64,000 bases of DNA from Chitinophaga filiformis (GCF_021646545.1 NZ_JAKIRP010000012.1:186001-250000), one strand, 5' to 3'; shown: positions 9,766-18,574, numbered from the stretch's first letter. Program-made: numbers and translations. The notes: generated by a model from the letters alone, not told the origin.

Positions 9766-10434
9766 TCAGCTTTCCCCCTCCCACTCCTGGTAAAACTTCT
9801 CCAGGAAAGTCTCCATGAAAGCATGTCTCTCCATGGCCATCTGGCGGCCTGTTGCGGTATTCATCCTGTCTTTCAGCAATAACAGCTTCTCGTAAAAATG
9901 ATTAATGGTCGGGGCAGTGCTCTGCTTATACTGTTCCTTTGTCATATAAAGGTCCGGGGCGATGCCAGGATCATATAAAGCCCTGTTCTTAAATCCACCG
10001 TAATTAAATGCGCGCGCAACACCGATAGCGCCGATAGCATCCAGTCGGTCCGCATCCTGTACTACGGCTAGCTCCGGGGAATAAAAAGTGCCGGTATTAT
10101 GACCTCCCTTGAAGGAAATATGCATGATAATGTTTACCACGTGCTGGATAATCTCTTCCGACACACCGGCAGATTCCAGATAGGAACGGGCTTTCTGCGG
10201 ACCAACATTTTCATCGCCATTATGGAATTTGGAATCGGCAATATCGTGCAGTAAAGCACTGAGTTCTACCACCAACAGATCTACCTGCTCGCCGGCAGCA
10301 ATCTTCCTGGCCAGCTTCCATACCCTGTATATGTGCCACCAGTCATGGCCGCCTTCAGCGCCCGCCAGTTCCTTTTTTACAAATTGTTCTGTCTGATTGA
10401 TCAGTTCTTGTGCGTCCGTATTGTATTGGCTCAT
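9766..10434 (-). CDS. HD-domain phosphohydrolase (YedJ-like)
   Basis: Metal-dependent HD superfamily hydrolase, 222 aa. The first His lies in GHDWWHIYRVW (about residue 29), the HD dyad in LSALLHDIADSKF (about 68-69), a later helix in IIMHISFKGG, and the closing Asp in VVQDADRLDAIGA. This arrangement is that of the YedJ/YpgQ-type HD proteins, some of which act on nucleoside triphosphates. The substrate cannot be inferred here. ATG start at 10434. Convergent with the thioesterase gene and apparently transcribed alone. Confidence 0.88.
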   Translation of the reverse strand: MSQYNTDAQELINQTEQFVKKELAGAEGGHDWWHIYRVWKLARKIAAGEQVDLLVVELSALLHDIADSKFHNGDENVGPQKARSYLESAGVSEEIIQHVVNIIMHISFKGGHNTGTFYSPELAVVQDADRLDAIGAIGVARAFNYGGFKNRALYDPGIAPDLYMTKEQYKQSTAPTINHFYEKLLLLKDRMNTATGRQMAMERHAFMETFLEKFYQEWEGES

Positions 10435-11597
10435 AACGCCAAATATATTATTCTCCGTGGCAGCAGCAAAATGAGGGATTACAATAACAGGAAAAACGAA
10501 GAAAAGGAGAAACTGAAAAGGAGGCTCATAGCATATGTTGGTTTAGATACTTCATTTGTTGACAACCCTCCTTTCTGCTTTCGGTTTCTCCTCCCTGGAT
10601 TCCGGCATGCAATTTAGAATGATCAGGGATCTTGCTTCACTAAGATCTTCTTCGTTTTTCCTTTTGAATGGTTTAGATATCCGTCGGACTAATTTGGTGC
10701 ATGCAGCCATTCTGTTGTTATTGAGCTTTAATGGCGGTTGGTAATTACGATTTAGATTTAAAAAAATTGTCCCCCTTAAAGAAGGGGGCAGTAGCATCAT
10801 CGCTGTTGCGATATAAATTCTGGTTGATAAAACTATAAAGAGCTGTCATAGCTGCTGAAAGATACCTTACCGAGGCCCCTTTCGAGCCCCGGCTTATAAG
10901 GTATATACTTCAGGGAAGCGGGAATACTTTTATATTGGCGCGGCGTAAGGCGGGAAAATTTATGAAACCCTGACTGCGAGGTCAAAAAAATTTGTTGGCC
11001 TTGCTGACCCTAGTACGGGGCTCTCCCCGCCTTTTACCGCTAAATAGTTCAATTACTGATATACCCTTTCGGTATATGTGTCTTTTAAAGTACGGAACCT
11101 GCTATCTCCGGATAATCAGACGATAGCCCTGTCCTCCTGGTTGGTCGTAGCATTTTTAAGGACTGACCGGCCTTTTCGATGGAAATATCCCGTTTAAGCA
11201 CAATACCAGTATTATTGTAACGACCCTTCTTAATTATTAATCTGCTAAATCTATTCTTTGAAGCTATACGCATACAGAGAGAAACAACATATTATAAAAA
11301 GTGCAATCTTTTAAATAACCCTGACTTATACCCTAAAAAACAAACCATATCTCCGTTTTCTATCATAAATGTAGCACTCACAGTTTATATTTCACAATTA
11401 TTTAAATCAAAATATAGATATATTTTTATTTATAATGTAATTAGAAAGTACTGAAAAGTAGATGAAAGAGGTTGAAACAGGAGCACTATTTTAACTGAAA
11501 CAAATTGAATATTCTCCGCCGGGTTGGACACAGGAATGCCGCTTCTCACCGCGCGGTAATTTTAGGATGGGGAAGGTAAAAAGGGGAAATAATAGGG
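10435..11597. other. 1.16 kb stretch without a convincing gene; structured in its middle
   Basis: Short open frames here have no recognisable protein signature and I reject them. The segment 10758-11085 is rich in inverted repeats, including ATACCTTA (10862-10869) / TAAGGTAT (10897-10904) enclosing a GC-rich loop, a GGCGGG / CCCGCC pairing that brings about 10945 and 11030 together, and ATATACC / GGTATAT at 11059-11079. It ends, read on the minus strand, in an intrinsic terminator at 10760-10788. The rest (11090-11597) is AT-rich with nothing clear. A structured RNA or the 3' UTR of the siroheme operon is possible. Confidence 0.5.
10760..10788 (-). terminator. Minus-strand intrinsic terminator
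   Basis: Stem CCCCCTT (10771-10777) / AAGGGGG (10782-10788) with a 4-nt loop. On the minus strand it is followed by ACAA and a run of seven T (complement of 10760-10766). It is 810 bp beyond the nearest upstream minus-strand gene, so it either ends a long 3' UTR or a separate non-coding transcript. Confidence 0.75.
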
Positions 11598-12179
11598 TTA
11601 ATCTTTCCGGACCAGCACGTCAGTGATCCTGTTCAATTGCTTTACTTTTTCTGTAAAATCGCCTTTGATGCGGTCCCGGATCACCTGCAGCTTATCCAAT
11701 ACATCATTAAGAGAGCCAGGGATCACTTCCTGCAGTACTTCTTTGAGACGTTTAGCAACGGTGGGGGATTTCCCGTTGGTAGAGATGGCTATCTTGAGGT
11801 GGCCTTTTTGTACAATAGAACCTAAATAAAAATCGCACAGCTCAGGAGTGTCGGCTACATTGATCAATACCCGGCTGCATTTTGCCTTTTCCCATATGTA
11901 CATGTTTAACTCCGCATCACCGGTGGCAGCAATGGCCAGGTCTTTCCCCAGCATATCACCGCAGGAGAATGGTTTCTGGATCAGTTCCACATTTGGGGCA
12001 TGTTTTACGAGTGCGGTCAGTTCGGGCTGGAACCAGGTTGCAACTACCGTGATATTGGCCTCCGGACAGTTCTCCAATAAGGCATTTACTTTTTCATGAC
12101 CTATATTTCCCCCTCCCACAACCAACACATGCAGGCGATTCAATTTAAAAAATACCGGGAAAAGATGATTTTCTTCCAT
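11598..12179 (-). CDS. Precorrin-2 dehydrogenase / sirohydrochlorin ferrochelatase, Met8/CysG-N type
   Basis: Catalyses NAD-dependent oxidation of precorrin-2 to sirohydrochlorin and, in bifunctional members, iron insertion to give siroheme. The N-terminal Rossmann domain has LHVLVVGGGNIGHEKV near residue 16, and ISTNGKSPTVAKRLKE with its conserved Ser-Pro lies in the central dimer region. ATG at 12179 is chosen: it puts the Rossmann strand about 15 residues from the start as in CysG. The alternative ATG at 12209 lies inside an 18-nt inverted repeat. Length 193 aa, so it lacks the methyltransferase half of CysG. That activity is encoded by the next gene upstream (12267-13043). No separate ferrochelatase is seen. 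Confidence 0.88.
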   Translation of the reverse strand: MEENHLFPVFFKLNRLHVLVVGGGNIGHEKVNALLENCPEANITVVATWFQPELTALVKHAPNVELIQKPFSCGDMLGKDLAIAATGDAELNMYIWEKAKCSRVLINVADTPELCDFYLGSIVQKGHLKIAISTNGKSPTVAKRLKEVLQEVIPGSLNDVLDKLQVIRDRIKGDFTEKVKQLNRITDVLVRKD

Positions 12180-12197
12180 AAAGGTGCGATTACTGAA

Positions 12198-12257
12198 TAC
12201 ACATGGCAAATTACGTACCTGCCCATCACCTGGACTTCCCGTAATTTGTCATGTGTA
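12198..12257. repeat. 18-nt imperfect inverted repeat between two siroheme genes
   Basis: Arms 12198-12215 and 12240-12257 match at 17 of 18 positions (TACACATGGCAAATTACG versus the reverse complement with one G/A change) and enclose 24 nt. It fills the intercistronic gap between cobA and the precorrin-2 dehydrogenase gene. It could be a processing or stability hairpin, or a short palindromic repeat element. Confidence 0.75.
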
Positions 12258-12266
12258 ATTTATGAG

Positions 12267-13043
12267 TTATACAGCTATTTTCAGTTGTTCTGCTATCCTT
12301 TCCTGTACTGCCTGGAAGGCTTCATGAAAACGCACTACTTCACCTACTACAATAATTGCCGGATTACGCAGATTGTCGCGTAAGGCTATTTCTTTCAGAT
12401 CGGCTACATTTCCAATACCTATTTTCTGGTCAGGCAGTGTTCCATTCTGGATAATGGCGGCTGGCACGTTGCCTTTACCCTGTGCTACGTATGCTGCTGA
12501 GATCTCCTCCAATTTGCCCATCCCCATGAGTACTACCACGGTAGTATCTGCCTGGACAGCATAAGCCAGGTCACGGGCTAAGCTCCCACTCTGGGTGGTA
12601 CCTGTCAGGACCCAAAAGCCCTCACTCACGTTACGCGCCGTAACAGGTATCCTGTTGATACCCGGTACAGAGATAGCACTGGTAATGCCTGGCACTACTT
12701 CCGTATCAATGTTGAACTGCTGGGCGAAGGTCAGTTCCTCCTGTCCGCGGCCGAATACGAAAGAGTCGCCTCCTTTCAGGCGTACCACGCTGCCATAAGT
12801 TAGTGCATATTTCACGATCATGCGGTTGATCTCATCCTGCGAGTACACATGCATACCCGCACGCTTGCCAACGAAGCGCTTCAGGCAGTTGCTAGGCGCA
12901 TGCTCGAGCAGCTCATTATTGGAAAGCGCGTCATAAAGGATCACCCTTGCCTGCTGTATGGCTTTCAGGCCTTTTACAGTGATCAGCTCAGGATCTCCAG
13001 GTCCCGCGCCTACCAGTGTCAATTTCGGATGTATATTCTGCAT
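12267..13043 (-). CDS. cobA: Uroporphyrinogen-III C-methyltransferase
   Basis: SAM-dependent methylase making precorrin-2 from uroporphyrinogen III, the entry to siroheme. It shows the family motifs LVGAGPGDPELITVKG near the N-terminus (SAM-binding Gly-rich loop), VVRLKGGDSFVFGRGQEE in the middle, and VPGITSAISVPG. The 258-residue length is that of a stand-alone SUMT. It is flanked by the precorrin-2 dehydrogenase and the sulfite/nitrite reductase on the same strand with gaps of 87 bp (to the preferred downstream start) and 36 bp, so the three genes are likely one operon supplying siroheme to the reductase. Confidence 0.95.
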   Translation of the reverse strand: MQNIHPKLTLVGAGPGDPELITVKGLKAIQQARVILYDALSNNELLEHAPSNCLKRFVGKRAGMHVYSQDEINRMIVKYALTYGSVVRLKGGDSFVFGRGQEELTFAQQFNIDTEVVPGITSAISVPGINRIPVTARNVSEGFWVLTGTTQSGSLARDLAYAVQADTTVVVLMGMGKLEEISAAYVAQGKGNVPAAIIQNGTLPDQKIGIGNVADLKEIALRDNLRNPAIIVVGEVVRFHEAFQAVQERIAEQLKIAV

Positions 13044-13079
13044 AGTGTACGTTTAATAAGATGTGATAACCGCAGGCGT

Positions 13080-15194
13080 TTATTGCGCTACAACTGCTGC
13101 TGTCTGCTGTCTGTATGACTGCGCCTGCTGGTAGAAATCTGATGCCTGTTGATAATACTGTTTTGCAAAACTTTCAGAAGGCTCGTTCTGATTGATCTGC
13201 AATACAAGTGTCTTAAAGCTGCCATCCAGCGACCATTTACCGGTTTCTACAAAATGTTTGTCGAAATCGTTGATGATGCCTGTCTGTGTGTTACAGCTTA
13301 CACCTTCACCCAGTAACAGTGCTTTCGCGGTCTGTACAAAAGTGGAGTAAGAATGGTAAATGCTGTCTGCATATTGCTTTTCATCCAGCGCTGTCTGGCT
13401 CCATTGCAGCTTCTCCTCGCCTTCAAAGAGAAGAGTAGCTACCAGGTCTATCACCACACTGGCACACTCGCCCACACCGATAGCAGTTGCGAATTTGTCG
13501 CCCTGTCCCCAGTCAACGAAATCCTCATCGATCAGCGTATTCAGGTCAGTTAGTGGTTTCAGGAGATCATAAAAATATTTCTCACCCTGACGGTCGTAAT
13601 AGTCATTGAACTTCTCATCTTTCTGACCATTTGCTGCAAAGTCTTTCAGCAGGGAACGCAGTACGTCAGGACCTCTCTTACTTGGCACTTTGATCACTTT
13701 ATCGGCAACACGGCCTACGCCGTTGCCAACAATACCACCGCCCAGGAGCACCTGTAAAGCAGGTAATACTTTACCTCCGCTTTTCAGTGAACTGCCATGG
13801 AAACCGATAGCCGCAATACCATGCTGACCACAGGAGTTCATACAGCCACTTATCTTGATCTTGATATCTTTATTATGTACCAGGTCAGGGAATTCTTCCT
13901 GGATCACCAGTTCCAGTGCTGTAGAGATACCGGTGCTGCTGGAAATAGCCAGGTTACAGGTATCGGTGCCAGGGCAGGCAGTGATATCTGCTATACTGTC
14001 AAAACCTGGTTCTGCAAAACCTCCCGCTTCCAGTACACTGAATACATAAGGCAGATGTGCAGGCTGGATATATTTCAGCAGTAAGCCCTGATTGGCAGTT
14101 ACACGCACATCATTGGCCACGGCAGGTCTCAGACCTTCTATCAGCTGACGGGATATAACAGAACTGATGTTACCCAGCGGTACACGTACATAGGCAGCAT
14201 AATAGCCGGTCTGACGCTGCTGGAAAACGTTAGTCTGTTTCCAGGCTTCATATTTCTTCGGATCCTTGATAGAATATGCTGGTAATACCGCGTCTGCAGC
14301 CGGCAGTTCCGGATCAGCCCAGGTATCGGCATCCACATGGAAGGATTTTGATTTAATAGCAGTACGCTCTTCATCTACCAGACGCTGAAATTCTTCAAAC
14401 CCAATTTTCTGTATGAGGAATTTCATACGTGCCTTATGACGGCTGGCCCTTTCTCCATGACGGTCAAACACACGCAAAACTGCTTCTATATATGGAATGA
14501 GCTGATCTTCTTCCAGGAACTCATGGCCAACATGCGCCAGGTAAGGCTGCGCACCGAGGCCACCACCTACCAGCACCTTGAATCCGCGCACTTCCCTGCC
14601 GTTTTCCACACGTACCTTTGGTATTACACCGATATCGTGCATAAATGCCCAGGCAGTATCAGCGTCGCTGCTGGAAAAGGCCATTTTAAATTTACGTCCC
14701 ATATCCTGGCAGATCGGGTTACGCAGGAAATACCTGAAGGTAGCATCTGCGTAAGGAGTAACATCAAACGGCTCTTCAGGGTCAATACCTGCCTTGTCGG
14801 AAGCTGTGATGTTACGAACAGTGTTACCACATGCCTCACGGATGGTGATATCGTCCAGATCCAGTTTGCTCCATAGTTCTGGCGTCCTTTCCAGGCTCAC
14901 GAAGTGGATCTGAATATCCTGACGGGTGGTCAGGTGCAGGTTACCGGTAGAATATTCGTCAGATACGTCTGAGATACGTTTCCATTGTTCCAGCGTCATC
15001 TTGCCGTAAGGTAGCTTGATGCGGATCATCTGTACGCCTGCCTGACGCTGGCCATAAATACCTCTCGCCAGACGCAGACTACGAAATTTTTCTTCCGGGA
15101 TCTGTCCTTCGCGGAATAAGCGGATCTTCCTCTCCAGTTCTATGATATCTTTCTCAACCACAGGATTTTCCAGTTCGGTTCTGAAGCTTTGCAT
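13080..15194 (-). CDS. Siroheme-dependent sulfite/nitrite reductase with C-terminal helical extension
   Basis: Six-electron reductase using siroheme and a [4Fe-4S] cluster. The N-terminal half has a ferredoxin-like repeat (RIKLPYGKMTLEQWKRISDV, GNLHLTTRQDIQIHF) and a haem-binding repeat. The second half has the cluster ligands ACPGTDTCNLA (Cys-x5-Cys) and ISGCMNSCGQH (Cys-x3-Cys). The conserved core ends near residue 575. The last 130 residues are a Gln/Tyr-rich helical tail (for example YADSIYHSYSTFVQTAKALL) resembling a HEPN helical domain, which is not part of classic CysI or NirA. 704 aa, ATG at 15194. Whether sulfite or nitrite is the substrate is open. Sulfur assimilation is my inference. 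Confidence 0.88.
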   Translation of the reverse strand: MQSFRTELENPVVEKDIIELERKIRLFREGQIPEEKFRSLRLARGIYGQRQAGVQMIRIKLPYGKMTLEQWKRISDVSDEYSTGNLHLTTRQDIQIHFVSLERTPELWSKLDLDDITIREACGNTVRNITASDKAGIDPEEPFDVTPYADATFRYFLRNPICQDMGRKFKMAFSSSDADTAWAFMHDIGVIPKVRVENGREVRGFKVLVGGGLGAQPYLAHVGHEFLEEDQLIPYIEAVLRVFDRHGERASRHKARMKFLIQKIGFEEFQRLVDEERTAIKSKSFHVDADTWADPELPAADAVLPAYSIKDPKKYEAWKQTNVFQQRQTGYYAAYVRVPLGNISSVISRQLIEGLRPAVANDVRVTANQGLLLKYIQPAHLPYVFSVLEAGGFAEPGFDSIADITACPGTDTCNLAISSSTGISTALELVIQEEFPDLVHNKDIKIKISGCMNSCGQHGIAAIGFHGSSLKSGGKVLPALQVLLGGGIVGNGVGRVADKVIKVPSKRGPDVLRSLLKDFAANGQKDEKFNDYYDRQGEKYFYDLLKPLTDLNTLIDEDFVDWGQGDKFATAIGVGECASVVIDLVATLLFEGEEKLQWSQTALDEKQYADSIYHSYSTFVQTAKALLLGEGVSCNTQTGIINDFDKHFVETGKWSLDGSFKTLVLQINQNEPSESFAKQYYQQASDFYQQAQSYRQQTAAVVAQ

Positions 15195-15262
15195 AGTGAA
15201 TATTTTCTTGGTGGTAAATTATCAGATATTAAAACGTTATACTTCCTTATCTTTTATAAAGC

Positions 15263-15296
15263 ACAGAGCCTCCGCGCATTAGGTCGGAGGCTCTGT
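15263..15296 (-). promoter_or_regulatory. Strong hairpin in the leader of the reductase gene
   Basis: Perfect 12-bp stem (ACAGAGCCTCCG at 15263-15274 with its complement at 15285-15296) and a 10-nt loop. Both flanking genes point away from it, so neither needs a terminator here. On the minus strand it is followed by GCTTTATAAAAG rather than a T-run. It may be an attenuator-like or mRNA-stability element in the 5' UTR. Function is inferred only. Confidence 0.45.
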
Positions 15297-15672
15297 ATAT
15301 CTTGATTTGATTCCTGGTCGATCAATTTTCCTTATACATCTACGCCTCCCCGGCTACCATTACAATGGAGCAATGGCACCCATAACACAAAAACCCGCTA
15401 TTCATCCCTATATTTCCCATTAATTTAGTAGACTATTACAAAGTTATAAATCTAAGCCAGAATTCCAAAAGTAATTTTGCCCTGTAAAACCCGAAGAAAC
15501 AGCCCTTTGCCGGACCAGCCGGAACGGTATATTTTTCCTGAATCTGGCGGTATGCCTGCCTGCATTGGAAAGGAGGCCCACTATACCATCTGGCCGCCAT
15601 AACCATTGATTATACAGGATAACTATTATTTATGCGGAAACGGCTCCGCATTACTTTCTCCCGTCTCTGTCT

Positions 15673-15680
15673 TAACTTTG
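15673..15680 (+). promoter_or_regulatory. Promoter -7 box of hxpB
   Basis: TAACTTTG, 25 bp before the ATG at 15706, matching TAnnTTTG. Confidence 0.65.
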
Positions 15681-15705
15681 CGACGCAAGAACAAATGAAA
15701 AGCAC

Positions 15706-16365
15706 ATGATAAATACGGTGATATTTGATATGGACGGGCTGTTGATCGATTCTGAGCCACTTTGGGGAAGAGCCATGAGAGAAGTCTTTGCGACAGTTGG
15801 CGTGGACCTTACCATGGAGCTGGCCAGCCATACAACCGGCCTTCGTACAGCAGAAGTTGTGGATTACTGGCATAATTACTTCAAGTGGGAAGGGAAAGAC
15901 AACTCACAGGTTACCAACGAGATAATAGATGCAGTTATTAACAAGATATTGGCAGAAGGCGAAGCAATGGAGGGACTGGAATATATACTGGACTATTTCA
16001 CAAAAAAGAACTTTAAAATAGGGCTGGCATCTTCTTCTCCCCTGCGACTGATCGAATCTGCGGTTGATCACATGGGCATCAGGGATCGATTCCATGCCAT
16101 CTCTTCAGCAGAATTTGAGTCGCACGGCAAACCTCACCCCGCGGTGTACCTGACTTGTGCCAAAAAACTGGGCAGCACTCCACTGGAATGCGTAGCTTTT
16201 GAAGATTCGGTAACAGGCATGACGGCCGCCAAAGCTGCCCGCATGAAAACAGTCGTAGTACCGGAGGCGCATAACCGCCAGAACAAACGATATGCATTAG
16301 CAGATGTACAGCTGGATTCTCTGCTGGAATTCAATGACGACATATTAGCGCGTCTCCAGGCCTAA
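15706..16365 (+). CDS. hxpB: HAD-family sugar-phosphate phosphatase (HxpB/YniC-like)
   Basis: Small cytoplasmic phosphatase of the HAD superfamily. Motif I is IFDMDGLLIDSEPLW (nucleophile and acid Asp near residues 8 and 10), motif II is GLASSSPLRLIE, the motif III Lys is in KPHPAVYL, and motif IV is AFEDSVTGM. A helical cap follows motif I, as in class IA. The 219-residue length and the DSEPLW signature correspond to the E. coli YniC/HxpB group acting on 2-deoxyglucose-6-phosphate and hexitol phosphates. Related beta-phosphoglucomutases are the main alternative. It has its own -7 box and stands alone. Confidence 0.85.
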   Translation: MINTVIFDMDGLLIDSEPLWGRAMREVFATVGVDLTMELASHTTGLRTAEVVDYWHNYFKWEGKDNSQVTNEIIDAVINKILAEGEAMEGLEYILDYFTKKNFKIGLASSSPLRLIESAVDHMGIRDRFHAISSAEFESHGKPHPAVYLTCAKKLGSTPLECVAFEDSVTGMTAAKAARMKTVVVPEAHNRQNKRYALADVQLDSLLEFNDDILARLQA

Positions 16366-16402
16366 GGGGAAACTTCACTTGCGCTAAACAACCTATAAAG
16401 AA

Positions 16403-16432
16403 GAAGGGTGTTCTGTTACCAGAACACCCTTC
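16403..16432. terminator. Bidirectional hairpin terminator between hxpB and rpsA
   Basis: Perfect 13-bp stem 16403-16415 / 16420-16432 (GAAGGGTGTTCTG) with a 4-nt loop, located between two convergent genes. T-richness downstream is modest on both strands. Confidence 0.75.
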
Positions 16433-16456
16433 AGTATTTCAACAACCTAAAAAAGA

Positions 16457-18352
16457 TTATTCACCTTTCTTTTCGTCGCCTTCATCCTTCTTCAGCTTCT
16501 CTCTCAGTTCAGCCAGTGCACCCAGATCACCAAGTGTAGCTTTTTCTACCTTGCTCTGGATGGTTTTCACAGCTTTACGAGTTTTGTCAGCATCAGCTCT
16601 CTTTTCTTTGGCAACTGCTTCTTTCTCCTCGTTTTTAGCCTGTTCCCACACTCTTGTATGAGACACCAGTATACGTTTTTCGCTGCGATCGAATTCGATG
16701 ATCATGAATTCTTTCACATCTTCAACGCTGATTGGTTTCTCATCTTCAGTGCGCAGGTGACGTGCAGGAGCGTAAGCTTCCAGACCATATTGCAGTTGAA
16801 CAGTAGCACCTTTTTCATCTTTCTTCACTACAGTACCTTCATGAACGGATCCAATCGGGAAGATAGTTTCGAAAGTGTTCCAAGGATCTTCTTCAATCTG
16901 TTTGTGGCCCAGGCTCAGTTTACGGTTATCCTTATCGATACCCAGGATCACTACCTCGATTTCGCTACCCACTTTAGTGTATTCACTTGGGTGGTTGAAG
17001 CGTTTGATCCAGCTCAGGTCAGAGATGTGGATCATACCACCGATACCGGTTTCCAGCTCAACGAATACGCCATAAGGAGTGATGTTCTTCACGATACCTT
17101 TGTGACGGCTGTCCAGCGGGAATTTAGTTTCGATAGTAGCCCAGGGATCTTCTGTCAGTTGCTTGATAGACAGGCTCATCTTACGCTCTTCCTTGCTCAG
17201 GGTCACTACCACTGCTTCGTATTCTTCGCCTAATTTGAAGAATTCTTTAGCATTGATAGGAGTAGAAGCCCAGGAGATCTCAGATACGTGTACCAGACCT
17301 TCTACACCAGGCAGAATTTCCAGGAATGCACCGTAATCTTCGATGTTCACTACCTTACCTTTTACGCGCGCACCTTCAGTGATGTGTGCAGGCAGGGTAT
17401 CCCATGGGTGAGGAGTAAGTTGTTTGTAACCAAGGCTGATACGTTTTTTCTCGTCGTCGAAGTCCAGTACCACCACATTGATCTTCTGATCCATCTGGAG
17501 CACTTCGCTTGGGTGAGAGATACGTCCCCAGCTGATGTCGGTGATGTACAGCAAACCATCCAGACCACCGAGGTCGATGAATGCGCCGAAATCTGTAATA
17601 TTCTTGATAGTACCTTCCAATACCTGGCCTTTTTCCAGTTTGGAGATAATATCCACTCTCTGCTGCTCGATATCGCTTTCGATAAGCGCTTTGTGAGAAA
17701 CAACTGCGTTCCTGATAGCCTCGTTAACCTTAACCACCTTGAACTCCATTGTTTTGCCTACAAACTGGTCGTAGTCGGTTACAGGCTTAACATCGATCTG
17801 AGAACCTGGCAGGAATGTTTCCATACCATAAACGTCTACGATCAAGCCGCCTTTGGTTTTGCTGGTAACAGTACCAGTAACCACTTCGCCGGTTTTGTAA
17901 ACTTCCACGATTTTTTCCCATGCACGCTGCTGGCGAGCCTGTTTACGGCTCAGGTGCAGGTTACCATCGCGGTCTTCTTTTTCAACAACCAGTACTTCAA
18001 CTTCATCACCTACTTTCAGTCCCTGCAGATCACGGAATTCGTTCAGAGAGATCAGACCGTCAGATTTGAAGCCGATGTTGATCACAACGTCCGTTTTGGT
18101 CAGACCAACTACGGTACCTGTGAGCAGGCCGTTTTCTTCGATCACTTTAAAAGTGTTGTCGTACGTTTCATCGTACTTCGCTTTTTCTTCTTTGCTGTAA
18201 GAAGAAACATTGCGTTTGTCCACGCTCCAGTCGAAATCATCGTGAGCGGTTTCTACAACAGGCGCCTTTTTTGTCGCTGTTTCTACCTGAGCTGCTGCTG
18301 CAGGTACCTGTTGTTCAGCGTTTTGTTCGTTAGTAATGTTGTTTTCTGCCAA
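16457..18352 (-). CDS. rpsA: 30S ribosomal protein S1 (TTG start)
   Basis: RNA-binding ribosomal protein that helps load mRNA. Six S1 (OB-fold) repeats are visible, for example NITDFGAFIDLGGLDGLLYI, NIEDYGAFLEI and NITPYGVFVEL, preceded by an acidic N-terminal extension and followed by a charged Lys/Glu tail. Length 631 aa. The start codon is TTG (18350-18352): no in-frame ATG fits, and a near-perfect Shine-Dalgarno (AGGAGG, complement of 18360-18365) lies about 8 nt upstream. That is notable in a phylum where such sites are rare. A TATCTTTG promoter box is at 18418-18425. Confidence 0.97.
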   Translation of the reverse strand: MAENNITNEQNAEQQVPAAAAQVETATKKAPVVETAHDDFDWSVDKRNVSSYSKEEKAKYDETYDNTFKVIEENGLLTGTVVGLTKTDVVINIGFKSDGLISLNEFRDLQGLKVGDEVEVLVVEKEDRDGNLHLSRKQARQQRAWEKIVEVYKTGEVVTGTVTSKTKGGLIVDVYGMETFLPGSQIDVKPVTDYDQFVGKTMEFKVVKVNEAIRNAVVSHKALIESDIEQQRVDIISKLEKGQVLEGTIKNITDFGAFIDLGGLDGLLYITDISWGRISHPSEVLQMDQKINVVVLDFDDEKKRISLGYKQLTPHPWDTLPAHITEGARVKGKVVNIEDYGAFLEILPGVEGLVHVSEISWASTPINAKEFFKLGEEYEAVVVTLSKEERKMSLSIKQLTEDPWATIETKFPLDSRHKGIVKNITPYGVFVELETGIGGMIHISDLSWIKRFNHPSEYTKVGSEIEVVILGIDKDNRKLSLGHKQIEEDPWNTFETIFPIGSVHEGTVVKKDEKGATVQLQYGLEAYAPARHLRTEDEKPISVEDVKEFMIIEFDRSEKRILVSHTRVWEQAKNEEKEAVAKEKRADADKTRKAVKTIQSKVEKATLGDLGALAELREKLKKDEGDEKKGE

Positions 18353-18417
18353 AATTTGGTTCCTCCTTTTGTGTTAAATTCTCCCGGATTTTAGGCCCGA
18401 AAGTTTTAATTGGAGGG

Positions 18418-18425
18418 CAAAGATA
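18418..18425 (-). promoter_or_regulatory. Promoter -7 box of rpsA
   Basis: TATCTTTG on the minus strand, 66 bp upstream of the TTG start, matching TAnnTTTG. The leader between it and the start carries the AGGAGG site. Confidence 0.65.
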
Positions 18426-18574
18426 CTTAATAATCATTAAAAAATAAGCAATTTTCACATGTTTAACACACCAGCTACCCATCCTCCCCTCCCCATCATC
18501 CGGGGCTTGTTTGCTTCAAAAAAATGTGCCGCTAAATAGATTTATGATTGCGGATTTTGTACTAATTTTCAAGT

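Larger units (their letters stand above)
15195..15705. other. Divergent intergenic region between the reductase and hxpB
   Basis: 511 bp with no gene. It holds a 12-bp hairpin at 15263-15296 about 70 bp upstream of the reductase start, and the hxpB -7 box at 15673-15680. The rest shows nothing I can identify. Confidence 0.6.

Noticed and set aside
10552..10800. Short frames on both strands in the 10.4-11.6 kb gap
   Set aside because: They run through the terminator hairpin and each other, lack domains and show low-complexity reverse-frame composition.
15265..15294. Riboswitch (SAM or cobalamin type) upstream of the reductase
   Set aside because: Only one hairpin is seen; none of the conserved SAM- or B12-riboswitch core strings could be found in the 511-bp gap.
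17288..18394. Long open frame (368 codons) on the plus strand
   Set aside because: It lies antisense to rpsA over its whole length, has a Phe/His/Cys-rich composition typical of reverse-frame translation and shows no domain.
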